Source: Rhynchopus sp. YZ270_cl-10 (lineage: Eukaryota > Euglenozoa > Diplonemea > Diplonemida > Diplonemidae). From it: a DNA stretch of 34,086 nucleotides. The notes beneath the pieces are model-generated. The model was not told the DNA's origin. It saw only the letters and a program-made list of their open reading frames with translations, and made no database searches. Shown here one piece after another: positions 1 through 15,000 of the stretch (position 1 is the first letter of the stretch; the number at the start of each line of letters is the position of its first letter). The stretch is from assembly GCA_964035575.1 (NCBI GenBank), contig CAXIVB010000007.1:1-34086 (forward strand), written 5' to 3'. A program made the position numbers and the translations under genes.

Positions 1-3000
1 CAAAACTGTAAAAATGACGAAAATCGGAAAAATGACGATTTTTTGGTGAAAATATTTTTCACAGAAAATCGAATTTTACTATTAAGATTGGCTTTGGGCA
101 TGACCCAGTAAGGTTACTATGGGCCCCATGGGACATATACACCCGAATACCAGGCCGTATTTTCAAAAAGTTGATAATCCCAGTATATGGTATGGCCCTG
201 TGGTACGAAATTTTTGGCCGAAAAAATCGACCAAAAAATCGTCATTTTTGGGGGTCACGGTGACAAAAAGTTGCATTTTTTCACGAAAAATGGTCGGAAT
301 GTGACTTGAATGGGCTCTAATGGGTATATTATGCACATAACATACCTAAATTATGTCGATATTTCACCGGCGGAGCCGAAAAAATCGATTTTCAGGGTGT
401 GCAAAACTGTAAAAATGACGAAAATCGGAAAAATGACGATTTTTTGGTGAAAATATTTTTCACAGAAAATCGAATTTTACTATTAAGATTGGCTTTGGGC
501 ATGACCCAGTAAGGTTACTATGGGCCCCATGGGACATATACACCCGAATACCAGGCCGTATTTTCAAAAAGTTGATAATCCCAGTATATGGTATGGCCCT
601 GTGGTACGAAATTTTTGGCCGAAAAAATCGACCAAAAAATCGTCATTTTTGGGGGTCACGGTGACAAAAAGTTGCATTTTTTCACGAAAAATGGTCGGAA
701 TGTGACTTGAATGGGCTCTAATGGGTATATTATGCACATAACATACCTAAATTATGTCGATATTTCACCGGCGGAGCCGAAAAAATCGATTTTCAGGGTG
801 TGCAAAACTGTAAAAATGACGAAAATCGGAAAAATGACGATTTTTTGGTGAAAATATTTTTCACAGAAAATCGAATTTTACTATTAAGATTGGCTTTGGG
901 CATGACCCAGTAAGGTTACTATGGGCCCCATGGGACATATACACCCGAATACCAGGCCGTATTTTCAAAAAGTTGATAATCCCAGTATATGGTATGGCCC
1001 TGTGGTACGAAATTTTTGGCCGAAAAAATCGACCAAAAAATCGTCATTTTTGGGGGTCACGGTGACAAAAAGTTGCATTTTTTCACGAAAAATGGTCGGA
1101 ATGTGACTTGAATGGGCTCTAATGGGTATATTATGCACATAACATACCTAAATTATGTCGATATTTCACCGGCGGAGCCGAAAAAATCGATTTTCAGGGT
1201 GTGCAAAACTGTAAAAATGACGAAAATCGGAAAAATGACGATTTTTTGGTGAAAATATTTTTCACAGAAAATCGAATTTTACTATTAAGATTGGCTTTGG
1301 GCATGACCCAGTAAGGTTACTATGGGCCCCATGGGACATATACACCCGAATACCAGGCCGTATTTTCAAAAAGTTGATAATCCCAGTATATGGTATGGCC
1401 CTGTGGTACGAAATTTTTGGCCGAAAAAATCGACCAAAAAATCGTCATTTTTGGGGGTCACGGTGACAAAAAGTTGCATTTTTTCACGAAAAATGGTCGG
1501 AATGTGACTTGAATGGGCTCTAATGGGTATATTATGCACATAACATACCTAAATTATGTCGATATTTCACCGGCGGAGCCGAAAAAATCGATTTTCAGGG
1601 TGTGCAAAACTGTAAAAATGACGAAAATCGGAAAAATGACGATTTTTTGGTGAAAATATTTTTCACAGAAAATCGAATTTTACTATTAAGATTGGCTTTG
1701 GGCATGACCCAGTAAGGTTACTATGGGCCCCATGGGACATATACACCCGAATACCAGGCCGTATTTTCAAAAAGTTGATAATCCCAGTATATGGTATGGC
1801 CCTGTGGTACGAAATTTTTGGCCGAAAAAATCGACCAAAAAATCGTCATTTTTGGGGGTCACGGTGACAAAAAGTTGCATTTTTTCACGAAAAATGGTCG
1901 GAATGTGACTTGAATGGGCTCTAATGGGTATATTATGCACATAACATACCTAAATTATGTCGATATTTCACCGGCGGAGCCGAAAAAATCGATTTTCAGG
2001 GTGTGCAAAACTGTAAAAATGACGAAAATCGGAAAAATGACGATTTTTTGGTGAAAATATTTTTCACAGAAAATCGAATTTTACTATTAAGATTGGCTTT
2101 GGGCATGACCCAGTAAGGTTACTATGGGCCCCATGGGACATATACACCCGAATACCAGGCCGTATTTTCAAAAAGTTGATAATCCCAGTATATGGTATGG
2201 CCCTGTGGTACGAAATTTTTGGCCGAAAAAATCGACCAAAAAATCGTCATTTTTGGGGGTCACGGTGACAAAAAGTTGCATTTTTTCACGAAAAATGGTC
2301 GGAATGTGACTTGAATGGGCTCTAATGGGTATATTATGCACATAACATACCTAAATTATGTCGATATTTCACCGGCGGAGCCGAAAAAATCGATTTTCAG
2401 GGTGTGCAAAACTGTAAAAATGACGAAAATCGGAAAAATGACGATTTTTTGGTGAAAATATTTTTCACAGAAAATCGAATTTTACTATTAAGATTGGCTT
2501 TGGGCATGACCCAGTAAGGTTACTATGGGCCCCATGGGACATATACACCCGAATACCAGGCCGTATTTTCAAAAAGTTGATAATCCCAGTATATGGTATG
2601 GCCCTGTGGTACGAAATTTTTGGCCGAAAAAATCGACCAAAAAATCGTCATTTTTGGGGGTCACGGTGACAAAAAGTTGCATTTTTTCACGAAAAATGGT
2701 CGGAATGTGACTTGAATGGGCTCTAATGGGTATATTATGCACATAACATACCTAAATTATGTCGATATTTCACCGGCGGAGCCGAAAAAATCGATTTTCA
2801 GGGTGTGCAAAACTGTAAAAATGACGAAAATCGGAAAAATGACGATTTTTTGGTGAAAATATTTTTCACAGAAAATCGAATTTTACTATTAAGATTGGCT
2901 TTGGGCATGACCCAGTAAGGTTACTATGGGCCCCATGGGACATATACACCCGAATACCAGGCCGTATTTTCAAAAAGTTGATAATCCCAGTATATGGTAT

Positions 3001-6000
3001 GGCCCTGTGGTACGAAATTTTTGGCCGAAAAAATCGACCAAAAAATCGTCATTTTTGGGGGTCACGGTGACAAAAAGTTGCATTTTTTCACGAAAAATGG
3101 TCGGAATGTGACTTGAATGGGCTCTAATGGGTATATTATGCACATAACATACCTAAATTATGTCGATATTTCACCGGCGGAGCCGAAAAAATCGATTTTC
3201 AGGGTGTGCAAAACTGTAAAAATGACGAAAATCGGAAAAATGACGATTTTTTGGTGAAAATATTTTTCACAGAAAATCGAATTTTACTATTAAGATTGGC
3301 TTTGGGCATGACCCAGTAAGGTTACTATGGGCCCCATGGGACATATACACCCGAATACCAGGCCGTATTTTCAAAAAGTTGATAATCCCAGTATATGGTA
3401 TGGCCCTGTGGTACGAAATTTTTGGCCGAAAAAATCGACCAAAAAATCGTCATTTTTGGGGGTCACGGTGACAAAAAGTTGCATTTTTTCACGAAAAATG
3501 GTCGGAATGTGACTTGAATGGGCTCTAATGGGTATATTATGCACATAACATACCTAAATTATGTCGATATTTCACCGGCGGAGCCGAAAAAATCGATTTT
3601 CAGGGTGTGCAAAACTGTAAAAATGACGAAAATCGGAAAAATGACGATTTTTTGGTGAAAATATTTTTCACAGAAAATCGAATTTTACTATTAAGATTGG
3701 CTTTGGGCATGACCCAGTAAGGTTACTATGGGCCCCATGGGACATATACACCCGAATACCAGGCCGTATTTTCAAAAAGTTGATAATCCCAGTATATGGT
3801 ATGGCCCTGTGGTACGAAATTTTTGGCCGAAAAAATCGACCAAAAAATCGTCATTTTTGGGGGTCACGGTGACAAAAAGTTGCATTTTTTCACGAAAAAT
3901 GGTCGGAATGTGACTTGAATGGGCTCTAATGGGTATATTATGCACATAACATACCTAAATTATGTCGATATTTCACCGGCGGAGCCGAAAAAATCGATTT
4001 TCAGGGTGTGCAAAACTGTAAAAATGACGAAAATCGGAAAAATGACGATTTTTTGGTGAAAATATTTTTCACAGAAAATCGAATTTTACTATTAAGATTG
4101 GCTTTGGGCATGACCCAGTAAGGTTACTATGGGCCCCATGGGACATATACACCCGAATACCAGGCCGTATTTTCAAAAAGTTGATAATCCCAGTATATGG
4201 TATGGCCCTGTGGTACGAAATTTTTGGCCGAAAAAATCGACCAAAAAATCGTCATTTTTGGGGGTCACGGTGACAAAAAGTTGCATTTTTTCACGAAAAA
4301 TGGTCGGAATGTGACTTGAATGGGCTCTAATGGGTATATTATGCACATAACATACCTAAATTATGTCGATATTTCACCGGCGGAGCCGAAAAAATCGATT
4401 TTCAGGGTGTGCAAAACTGTAAAAATGACGAAAATCGGAAAAATGACGATTTTTTGGTGCAAAATATTTTTCACAGAAAATCGAATTTTACTATTAAGAT
4501 TGGCTTTGGGCATGACCCAGTAAGGTTACTATGGGCCCCATGGGACATATACACCCGAATACCAGGCCGTATTTTCAAAAAGTTGATAATCCCAGTATAT
4601 GGTATGGCCCTGTGGTACGAAATTTTTGGCCGAAAAAATCGACCAAAAAATCGTCATTTTTGGGGGTCACGGTGACAAAAAGTTGCATTTTTTCACGAAA
4701 AATGGTCGGAATGTGACTTGAATGGGCTCTAATGGGTATATTATGCACATAACATACCTAAATTATGTCGATATTTCACCGGCGGAGCCGAAAAAATCGA
4801 TTTTCAGGGTGTGCAAAACTGTAAAAATGACGAAAATCGGAAAAATGACGATTTTTTGGTGAAAATATTTTTCACAGAAAATCGAATTTTACTATTAAGA
4901 TTGGCTTTGGGCATGACCCAGTAAGGTTACTATGGGCCCCATGGGACATATACACCCGAATACCAGGCCGTATTTTCAAAAAGTTGATAATCCCAGTATA
5001 TGGTATGGCCCTGTGGTACGAAATTTTTGGCCGAAAAAATCGACCAAAAAATCGTCATTTTTGGGGGTCACGGTGACAAAAAGTTGCATTTTTTCACGAA
5101 AAATGGTCGGAATGTGACTTGAATGGGCTCTAATGGGTATATTATGCACATAACATACCTAAATTATGTCGATATTTCACCGGCGGAGCCGAAAAAATCG
5201 ATTTTCAGGGTGTGCAAAACTGTAAAAATGACGAAAATCGGAAAAATGACGATTTTTTGGTGAAAATATTTTTCACAGAAAATCGAATTTTACTATTAAG
5301 ATTGGCTTTGGGCATGACCCAGTAAGGTTACTATGGGCCCCATGGGACATATACACCCGAATACCAGGCCGTATTTTCAAAAAGTTGATAATCCCAGTAT
5401 ATGGTATGGCCCTGTGGTACGAAATTTTTGGCCGAAAAAATCGACCAAAAAATCGTCATTTTTGGGGGTCACGGTGACAAAAAGTTGCATTTTTTCACGA
5501 AAAATGGTCGGAATGTGACTTGAATGGGCTCTAATGGGTATATTATGCACATAACATACCTAAATTATGTCGATATTTCACCGGCGGAGCCGAAAAAATC
5601 GATTTTCAGGGTGTGCAAAACTGTAAAAATGACGAAAATCGGAAAAATGACGATTTTTTGGTGAAAATATTTTTCACAGAAAATCGAATTTTACTATTAA
5701 GATTGGCTTTGGGCATGACCCAGTAAGGTTACTATGGGCCCCATGGGACATATACACCCGAATACCAGGCCGTATTTTCAAAAAGTTGATAATCCCAGTA
5801 TATGGTATGGCCCTGTGGTACGAAATTTTTGGCCGAAAAAATCGACCAAAAAATCGTCATTTTTGGGGGTCACGGTGACAAAAAGTTGCATTTTTTCACG
5901 AAAAATGGTCGGAATGTGACTTGAATGGGCTCTAATGGGTATATTATGCACATAACATACCTAAATTATGTCGATATTTCACCGGCGGAGCCGAAAAAAT

Positions 6001-9000
6001 CGATTTTCAGGGTGTGCAAAACTGTAAAAATGACGAAAATCGGAAAAATGACGATTTTTTGGTGAAAATATTTTTCACAGAAAATCGAATTTTACTATTA
6101 AGATTGGCTTTGGGCATGACCCAGTAAGGTTACTATGGGCCCCATGGGACATATACACCCGAATACCAGGCCGTATTTTCAAAAAGTTGATAATCCCAGT
6201 ATATGGTATGGCCCTGTGGTACGAAATTTTTGGCCGAAAAAATCGACCAAAAAATCGTCATTTTTGGGGGTCACGGTGACAAAAAGTTGCATTTTTTCAC
6301 GAAAAATGGTCGGAATGTGACTTGAATGGGCTCTAATGGGTATATTATGCACATAACATACCTAAATTATGTCGATATTTCACCGGCGGAGCCGAAAAAA
6401 TCGATTTTCAGGGTGTGCAAAACTGTAAAAATGACGAAAATCGGAAAAATGACGATTTTTTGGTGAAAATATTTTTCACAGAAAATCGAATTTTACTATT
6501 AAGATTGGCTTTGGGCATGACCCAGTAAGGTTACTATGGGCCCCATGGGACATATACACCCGAATACCAGGCCGTATTTTCAAAAAGTTGATAATCCCAG
6601 TATATGGTATGGCCCTGTGGTACGAAATTTTTGGCCGAAAAAATCGACCAAAAAATCGTCATTTTTGGGGGTCACGGTGACAAAAAGTTGCATTTTTTCA
6701 CGAAAAATGGTCGGAATGTGACTTGAATGGGCTCTAATGGGTATATTATGCACATAACATACCTAAATTATGTCGATATTTCACCGGCGGAGCCGAAAAA
6801 ATCGATTTTCAGGGTGTGCAAAACTGTAAAAATGACGAAAATCGGAAAAATGACGATTTTTTGGTGAAAATATTTTTCACAGAAAATCGAATTTTACTAT
6901 TAAGATTGGCTTTGGGCATGACACAGTAAGGTTACTATGGGCCCCATGGGACATATACACCCGAATACCAGGCCGTATTTTCAAAAAGTTGATAATCCCA
7001 GTATATGGTATGGCCCTGTGGTACGAAATTTTTGGCCGAAAAAATCGACCAAAAAATCGTCATTTTTGGGGGTCACGGTGACAAAAAGTTGCATTTTTTC
7101 ACGAAAAATGGTCGGAATGTGACTTGAATGGGCTCTAATGGGTATATTATGCACATAACATACCTAAATTATGTCGATATTTCACCGGCGGAGCCGAAAA
7201 AATCGATTTTCAGGGTGTGCAAAACTGTAAAAATGACGAAAATCGGAAAAATGACGATTTTTTGGTGAAAATATTTTTCACAGAAAATCGAATTTTACTA
7301 TTAAGATTGGCTTTGGGCATGACCCAGTAAGGTTACTATGGGCCCCATGGGACATATACACCCGAATACCAGGCCGTATTTTCAAAAAGTTGATAATCCC
7401 AGTATATGGTATGGCCCTGTGGTACGAAATTTTTGGCCGAAAAAATCGACCAAAAAATCGTCATTTTTGGGGGTCACGGTGACAAAAAGTTGCATTTTTT
7501 CACGAAAAATGGTCGGAATGTGACTTGAATGGGCTCTAATGGGTATATTATGCACATAACATACCTAAATTATGTCGATATTTCACCGGCGGAGCCGAAA
7601 AAATCGATTTTCAGGGTGTGCAAAACTGTAAAAATGACGAAAATCGGAAAAATGACGATTTTTTGGTGAAAATATTTTTCACAGAAAATCGAATTTTACT
7701 ATTAAGATTGGCTTTGGGCATGACCCAGTAAGGTTACTATGGGCCCCATGGGACATATACACCCGAATACCAGGCCGTATTTTCAAAAAGTTGATAATCC
7801 CAGTATATGGTATGGCCCTGTGGTACGAAATTTTTGGCCGAAAAAATCGACCAAAAAATCGTCATTTTTGGGGGTCACGGTGACAAAAAGTTGCATTTTT
7901 TCACGAAAAATGGTCGGAATGTGACTTGAATGGGCTCTAATGGGTATATTATGCACATAACATACCTAAATTATGTCGATATTTCACCGGCGGAGCCGAA
8001 AAAATCGATTTTCAGGGTGTGCAAAACTGTAAAAATGACGAAAATCGGAAAAATGACGATTTTTTGGTGAAAATATTTTTCACAGAAAATCGAATTTTAC
8101 TATTAAGATTGGCTTTGGGCATGACCCAGTAAGGTTACTATGGGCCCCATGGGACATATACACCCGAATACCAGGCCGTATTTTCAAAAAGTTGATAATC
8201 CCAGTATATGGTATGGCCCTGTGGTACGAAATTTTTGGCCGAAAAAATCGACCAAAAAATCGTCATTTTTGGGGGTCACGGTGACAAAAAGTTGCATTTT
8301 TTCACGAAAAATGGTCGGAATGTGACTTGAATGGGCTCTAATGGGTATATTATGCACATAACATACCTAAATTATGTCGATATTTCACCGGCGGAGCCGA
8401 AAAAATCGATTTTCAGGGTGTGCAAAACTGTAAAAATGACGAAAATCGGAAAAATGACGATTTTTTGGTGAAAATATTTTTCACAGAAAATCGAATTTTA
8501 CTATTAAGATTGGCTTTGGGCATGACCCAGTAAGGTTACTATGGGCCCCATGGGACATATACACCCGAATACCAGGCCGTATTTTCAAAAAGTTGATAAT
8601 CCCAGTATATGGTATGGCCCTGTGGTACGAAATTTTTGGCCGAAAAAATCGACCAAAAAATCGTCATTTTTGGGGGTCACGGTGACAAAAAGTTGCATTT
8701 TTTCACGAAAAATGGTCGGAATGTGACTTGAATGGGCTCTAATGGGTATATTATGCACATAACATACCTAAATTATGTCGATATTTCACCGGCGGAGCCG
8801 AAAAAATCGATTTTCAGGGTGTGCAAAACTGTAAAAATGACGAAAATCGGAAAAATGACGATTTTTTGGTGAAAATATTTTTCACAGAAAATCGAATTTT
8901 ACTATTAAGATTGGCTTTGGGCATGACCCAGTAAGGTTACTATGGGCCCCATGGGACATATACACCCGAATACCAGGCCGTATTTTCAAAAAGTTGATAA

Positions 9001-12000
9001 TCCCAGTATATGGTATGGCCCTGTGGTACGAAATTTTTGGCCGAAAAAATCGACCAAAAAATCGTCATTTTTGGGGGTCACGGTGACAAAAAGTTGCATT
9101 TTTTCACGAAAAATGGTCGGAATGTGACTTGAATGGGCTCTAATGGGTATATTATGCACATAACATACCTAAATTATGTCGATATTTCACCGGCGGAGCC
9201 GAAAAAATCGATTTTCAGGGTGTGCAAAACTGTAAAAATGACGAAAATCGGAAAAATGACGATTTTTTGGTGAAAATATTTTTCACAGAAAATCGAATTT
9301 TACTATTAAGATTGGCTTTGGGCATGACCCAGTAAGGTTACTATGGGCCCCATGGGACATATACACCCGAATACCAGGCCGTATTTTCAAAAAGTTGATA
9401 ATCCCAGTATATGGTATGGCCCTGTGGTACGAAATTTTTGGCCGAAAAAATCGACCAAAAAATCGTCATTTTTGGGGGTCACGGTGACAAAAAGTTGCAT
9501 TTTTTCACGAAAAATGGTCGGAATGTGACTTGAATGGGCTCTAATGGGTATATTATGCACATAACATACCTAAATTATGTCGATATTTCACCGGCGGAGC
9601 CGAAAAAATCGATTTTCAGGGTGTGCAAAACTGTAAAAATGACGAAAATCGGAAAAATGACGATTTTTTGGTGAAAATATTTTTCACAGAAAATCGAATT
9701 TTACTATTAAGATTGGCTTTGGGCATGACCCAGTAAGGTTACTATGGGCCCCATGGGACATATACACCCGAATACCAGGCCGTATTTTCAAAAAGTTGAT
9801 AATCCCAGTATATGGTATGGCCCTGTGGTACGAAATTAAAAAATCGACCAAAAAATCGTCATTTTTGGGGGTCACGGTGACAAAAAGTTGCATTTTTTCA
9901 CGAAAAATGGTCGGAATGTGACTTGAATGGGCTCTAATGGGTATATTATGCACATAACATACCTAAATTATGTCGATATTTCACCGGCGGAGCCGAAAAA
10001 ATCGATTTTCAGGGTGTGCAAAACTGTAAAAATGACGAAAATCGGAAAAATGACGATTTTTTGGTGAAAATATTTTTCACAGAAAATCGAATTTTACTAT
10101 TAAGATTGGCTTTGGGCATGACCCAGTAAGGTTACTATGGGCCCCATGGGACATATACACCCGAATACCAGGCCGTATTTTCAAAAAGTTGATAATCCCA
10201 GTATATGGTATGGCCCTGTGGTACGAAATTTTTGGCCGAAAAAATCGACCAAAAAATCGTCATTTTTGGGGGTCACGGTGACAAAAAGTTGCATTTTTTC
10301 ACGAAAAATGGTCGGAATGTGACTTGAATGGGCTCTAATGGGTATATTATGCACATAACATACCTAAATTATGTCGATATTTCACCGGCGGAGCCGAAAA
10401 AATCGATTTTCAGGGTGTGCAAAACTGTAAAAATGACGAAAATCGGAAAAATGACGATTTTTTGGTGAAAATATTTTTCACAGAAAATCGAATTTTACTA
10501 TTAAGATTGGCTTTGGGCATGACCCAGTAAGGTTACTATGGGCCCCATGGGACATATACACCCGAATACCAGGCCGTATTTTCAAAAAGTTGATAATCCC
10601 AGTATATGGTATGGCCCTGTGGTACGAAATTTTTGGCCGAAAAAATCGACCAAAAAATCGTCATTTTTGGGGGTCACGGTGACAAAAAGTTGCATTTTTT
10701 CACGAAAAATGGTCGGAATGTGACTTGAATGGGCTCTAATGGGTATATTATGCACATAACATACCTAAATTATGTCGATATTTCACCGGCGGAGCCGAAA
10801 AAATCGATTTTCAGGGTGTGCAAAACTGTAAAAATGACGAAAATCGGAAAAATGACGATTTTTTGGTGAAAATATTTTTCACAGAAAATCGAATTTTACT
10901 ATTAAGATTGGCTTTGGGCATGACCCAGTAAGGTTACTATGGGCCCCATGGGACATATACACCCGAATACCAGGCCGTATTTTCAAAAAGTTGATAATCC
11001 CAGTATATGGTATGGCCCTGTGGTACGAAATTTTTGGCCGAAAAAATCGACCAAAAAATCGTCATTTTTGGGGGTCACGGTGACAAAAAGTTGCATTTTT
11101 TCACGAAAAATGGTCGGAATGTGACTTGAATGGGCTCTAATGGGTATATTATGCACATAACATACCTAAATTATGTCGATATTTCACCGGCGGAGCCGAA
11201 AAAATCGATTTTCAGGGTGTGCAAAACTGTAAAAATGACGAAAATCGGAAAAATGACGATTTTTTGGTGAAAATATTTTTCACAGAAAATCGAATTTTAC
11301 TATTAAGATTGGCTTTGGGCATGACCCAGTAAGGTTACTATGGGCCCCATGGGACATATACACCCGAATACCAGGCCGTATTTTCAAAAAGTTGATAATC
11401 CCAGTATATGGTATGGCCCTGTGGTACGAAATTTTTGGCCGAAAAAATCGACCAAAAAATCGTCATTTTTGGGGGTCACGGTGACAAAAAGTTGCATTTT
11501 TTCACGAAAAATGGTCGGAATGTGACTTGAATGGGCTCTAATGGGTATATTATGCACATAACATACCTAAATTATGTCGATATTTCACCGGCGGAGCCGA
11601 AAAAATCGATTTTCAGGGTGTGCAAAACTGTAAAAATGACGAAAATCGGAAAAATGACGATTTTTTGGTGAAAATATTTTTCACAGAAAATCGAATTTTA
11701 CTATTAAGATTGGCTTTGGGCATGACCCAGTAAGGTTACTATGGGCCCCATGGGACATATACACCCGAATACCAGGCCGTATTTTCAAAAAGTTGATAAT
11801 CCCAGTATATGGTATGGCCCTGTGGTACGAAATTTTTGGCCGAAAAAATCGACCAAAAAATCGTCATTTTTGGGGGTCACGGTGACAAAAAGTTGCATTT
11901 TTTCACGAAAAATGGTCGGAATGTGACTTGAATGGGCTCTAATGGGTATATTATGCACATAACATACCTAAATTATGTCGATATTTCACCGGCGGAGCCG

Positions 12001-15000
12001 AAAAAATCGATTTTCAGGGTGTGCAAAACTGTAAAAATGACGAAAATCGGAAAAATGACGATTTTTTGGTGAAAATATTTTTCACAGAAAATCGAATTTT
12101 ACTATTAAGATTGGCTTTGGGCATGACCCAGTAAGGTTACTATGGGCCCCATGGGACATATACACCCGAATACCAGGCCGTATTTTCAAAAAGTTGATAA
12201 TCCCAGTATATGGTATGGCCCTGTGGTACGAAATTTTTGGCCGAAAAAATCGACCAAAAAATCGTCATTTTTGGGGGTCACGGTGACAAAAAGTTGCATT
12301 TTTTCACGAAAAATGGTCGGAATGTGACTTGAATGGGCTCTAATGGGTATATTATGCACATAACATACCTAAATTATGTCGATATTTCACCGGCGGAGCC
12401 GAAAAAATCGATTTTCAGGGTGTGCAAAACTGTAAAAATGACGAAAATCGGAAAAATGACGATTTTTTGGTGAAAATATTTTTCACAGAAAATCGAATTT
12501 TACTATTAAGATTGGCTTTGGGCATGACCCAGTAAGGTTACTATGGGCCCCATGGGACATATACACCCGAATACCAGGCCGTATTTTCAAAAAGTTGATA
12601 ATCCCAGTATATGGTATGGCCCTGTGGTACGAAATTTTTGGCCGAAAAAATCGACCAAAAAATCGTCATTTTTGGGGGTCACGGTGACAAAAAGTTGCAT
12701 TTTTTCACGAAAAATGGTCGGAATGTGACTTGAATGGGCTCTAATGGGTATATTATGCACATAACATACCTAAATTATGTCGATATTTCACCGGCGGAGC
12801 CGAAAAAATCGATTTTCAGGGTGTGCAAAACTGTAAAAATGACGAAAATCGGAAAAATGACGATTTTTTGGTGAAAATATTTTTCACAGAAAATCGAATT
12901 TTACTATTAAGATTGGCTTTGGGCATGACCCAGTAAGGTTACTATGGGCCCCATGGGACATATACACCCGAATACCAGGCCGTATTTTCAAAAAGTTGAT
13001 AATCCCAGTATATGGTATGGCCCTGTGGTACGAAATTTTTGGCCGAAAAAATCGACCAAAAAATCGTCATTTTTGGGGGTCACGGTGACAAAAAGTTGCA
13101 TTTTTTCACGAAAAATGGTCGGAATGTGACTTGAATGGGCTCTAATGGGTATATTATGCACATAACATACCTAAATTATGTCGATATTTCACCGGCGGAG
13201 CCGAAAAAATCGATTTTCAGGGTGTGCAAAACTGTAAAAATGACGAAAATCGGAAAAATGACGATTTTTTGGTGAAAATATTTTTCACAGAAAATCGAAT
13301 TTTACTATTAAGATTGGCTTTGGGCATGACCCAGTAAGGTTACTATGGGCCCCATGGGACATATACACCCGAATACCAGGCCGTATTTTCAAAAAGTTGA
13401 TAATCCCAGTATATGGTATGGCCCTGTGGTACGAAATTTTTGGCCGAAAAAATCGACCAAAAAATCGTCATTTTTGGGGGTCACGGTGACAAAAAGTTGC
13501 ATTTTTTCACGAAAAATGGTCGGAATGTGACTTGAATGGGCTCTAATGGGTATATTATGCACATAACATACCTAAATTATGTCGATATTTCACCGGCGGA
13601 GCCGAAAAAATCGATTTTCAGGGTGTGCAAAACTGTAAAAATGACGAAAATCGGAAAAATGACGATTTTTTGGTGAAAATATTTTTCACAGAAAATCGAA
13701 TTTTACTATTAAGATTGGCTTTGGGCATGACCCAGTAAGGTTACTATGGGCCCCATGGGACATATACACCCGAATACCAGGCCGTATTTTCAAAAAGTTG
13801 ATAATCCCAGTATATGGTATGGCCCTGTGGTACGAAATTTTTGGCCGAAAAAATCGACCAAAAAATCGTCATTTTTGGGGGTCACGGTGACAAAAAGTTG
13901 CATTTTTTCACGAAAAATGGTCGGAATGTGACTTGAATGGGCTCTAATGGGTATATTATGCACATAACATACCTAAATTATGTCGATATTTCACCGGCGG
14001 AGCCGAAAAAATCGATTTTCAGGGTGTGCAAAACTGTAAAAATGACGAAAATCGGAAAAATGACGATTTTTTGGTGAAAATATTTTTCACAGAAAATCGA
14101 ATTTTACTATTAAGATTGGCTTTGGGCATGACCCAGTAAGGTTACTATGGGCCCCATGGGACATATACACCCGAATACCAGGCCGTATTTTCAAAAAGTT
14201 GATAATCCCAGTATATGGTATGGCCCTGTGGTACGAAATTTTTGGCCGAAAAAATCGACCAAAAAATCGTCATTTTTGGGGGTCACGGTGACAAAAAGTT
14301 GCATTTTTTCACGAAAAATGGTCGGAATGTGACTTGAATGGGCTCTAATGGGTATATTATGCACATAACATACCTAAATTATGTCGATATTTCACCGGCG
14401 GAGCCGAAAAAATCGATTTTCAGGGTGTGCAAAACTGTAAAAATGACGAAAATCGGAAAAATGACGATTTTTTGGTGAAAATATTTTTCACAGAAAATCG
14501 AATTTTACTATTAAGATTGGCTTTGGGCATGACCCAGTAAGGTTACTATGGGCCCCATGGGACATATACACCCGAATACCAGGCCGTATTTTCAAAAAGT
14601 TGATAATCCCAGTATATGGTATGGCCCTGTGGTACGAAATTTTTGGCCGAAAAAATCGACCAAAAAATCGTCATTTTTGGGGGTCACGGTGACAAAAAGT
14701 TGCATTTTTTCACGAAAAATGGTCGGAATGTGACTTGAATGGGCTCTAATGGGTATATTATGCACATAACATACCTAAATTATGTCGATATTTCACCGGC
14801 GGAGCCGAAAAAATCGATTTTCAGGGTGTGCAAAACTGTAAAAATGACGAAAATCGGAAAAATGACGATTTTTTGGTGAAAATATTTTTCACAGAAAATC
14901 GAATTTTACTATTAAGATTGGCTTTGGGCATGACCCAGTAAGGTTACTATGGGCCCCATGGGACATATACACCCGAATACCAGGCCGTATTTTCAAAAAG

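Noticed and set aside
119-304. 61-codon ORF repeated in each satellite unit
   Set aside because: Copies are identical at the DNA level, so there is no sign of selection on protein; the start lies in a GGGCCC palindrome and no known family is evident. It is a by-product of the satellite.
4320-4675. Two longer ORFs in one satellite unit
   Set aside because: They exist only because of the single inserted C at 4460 in this unit.
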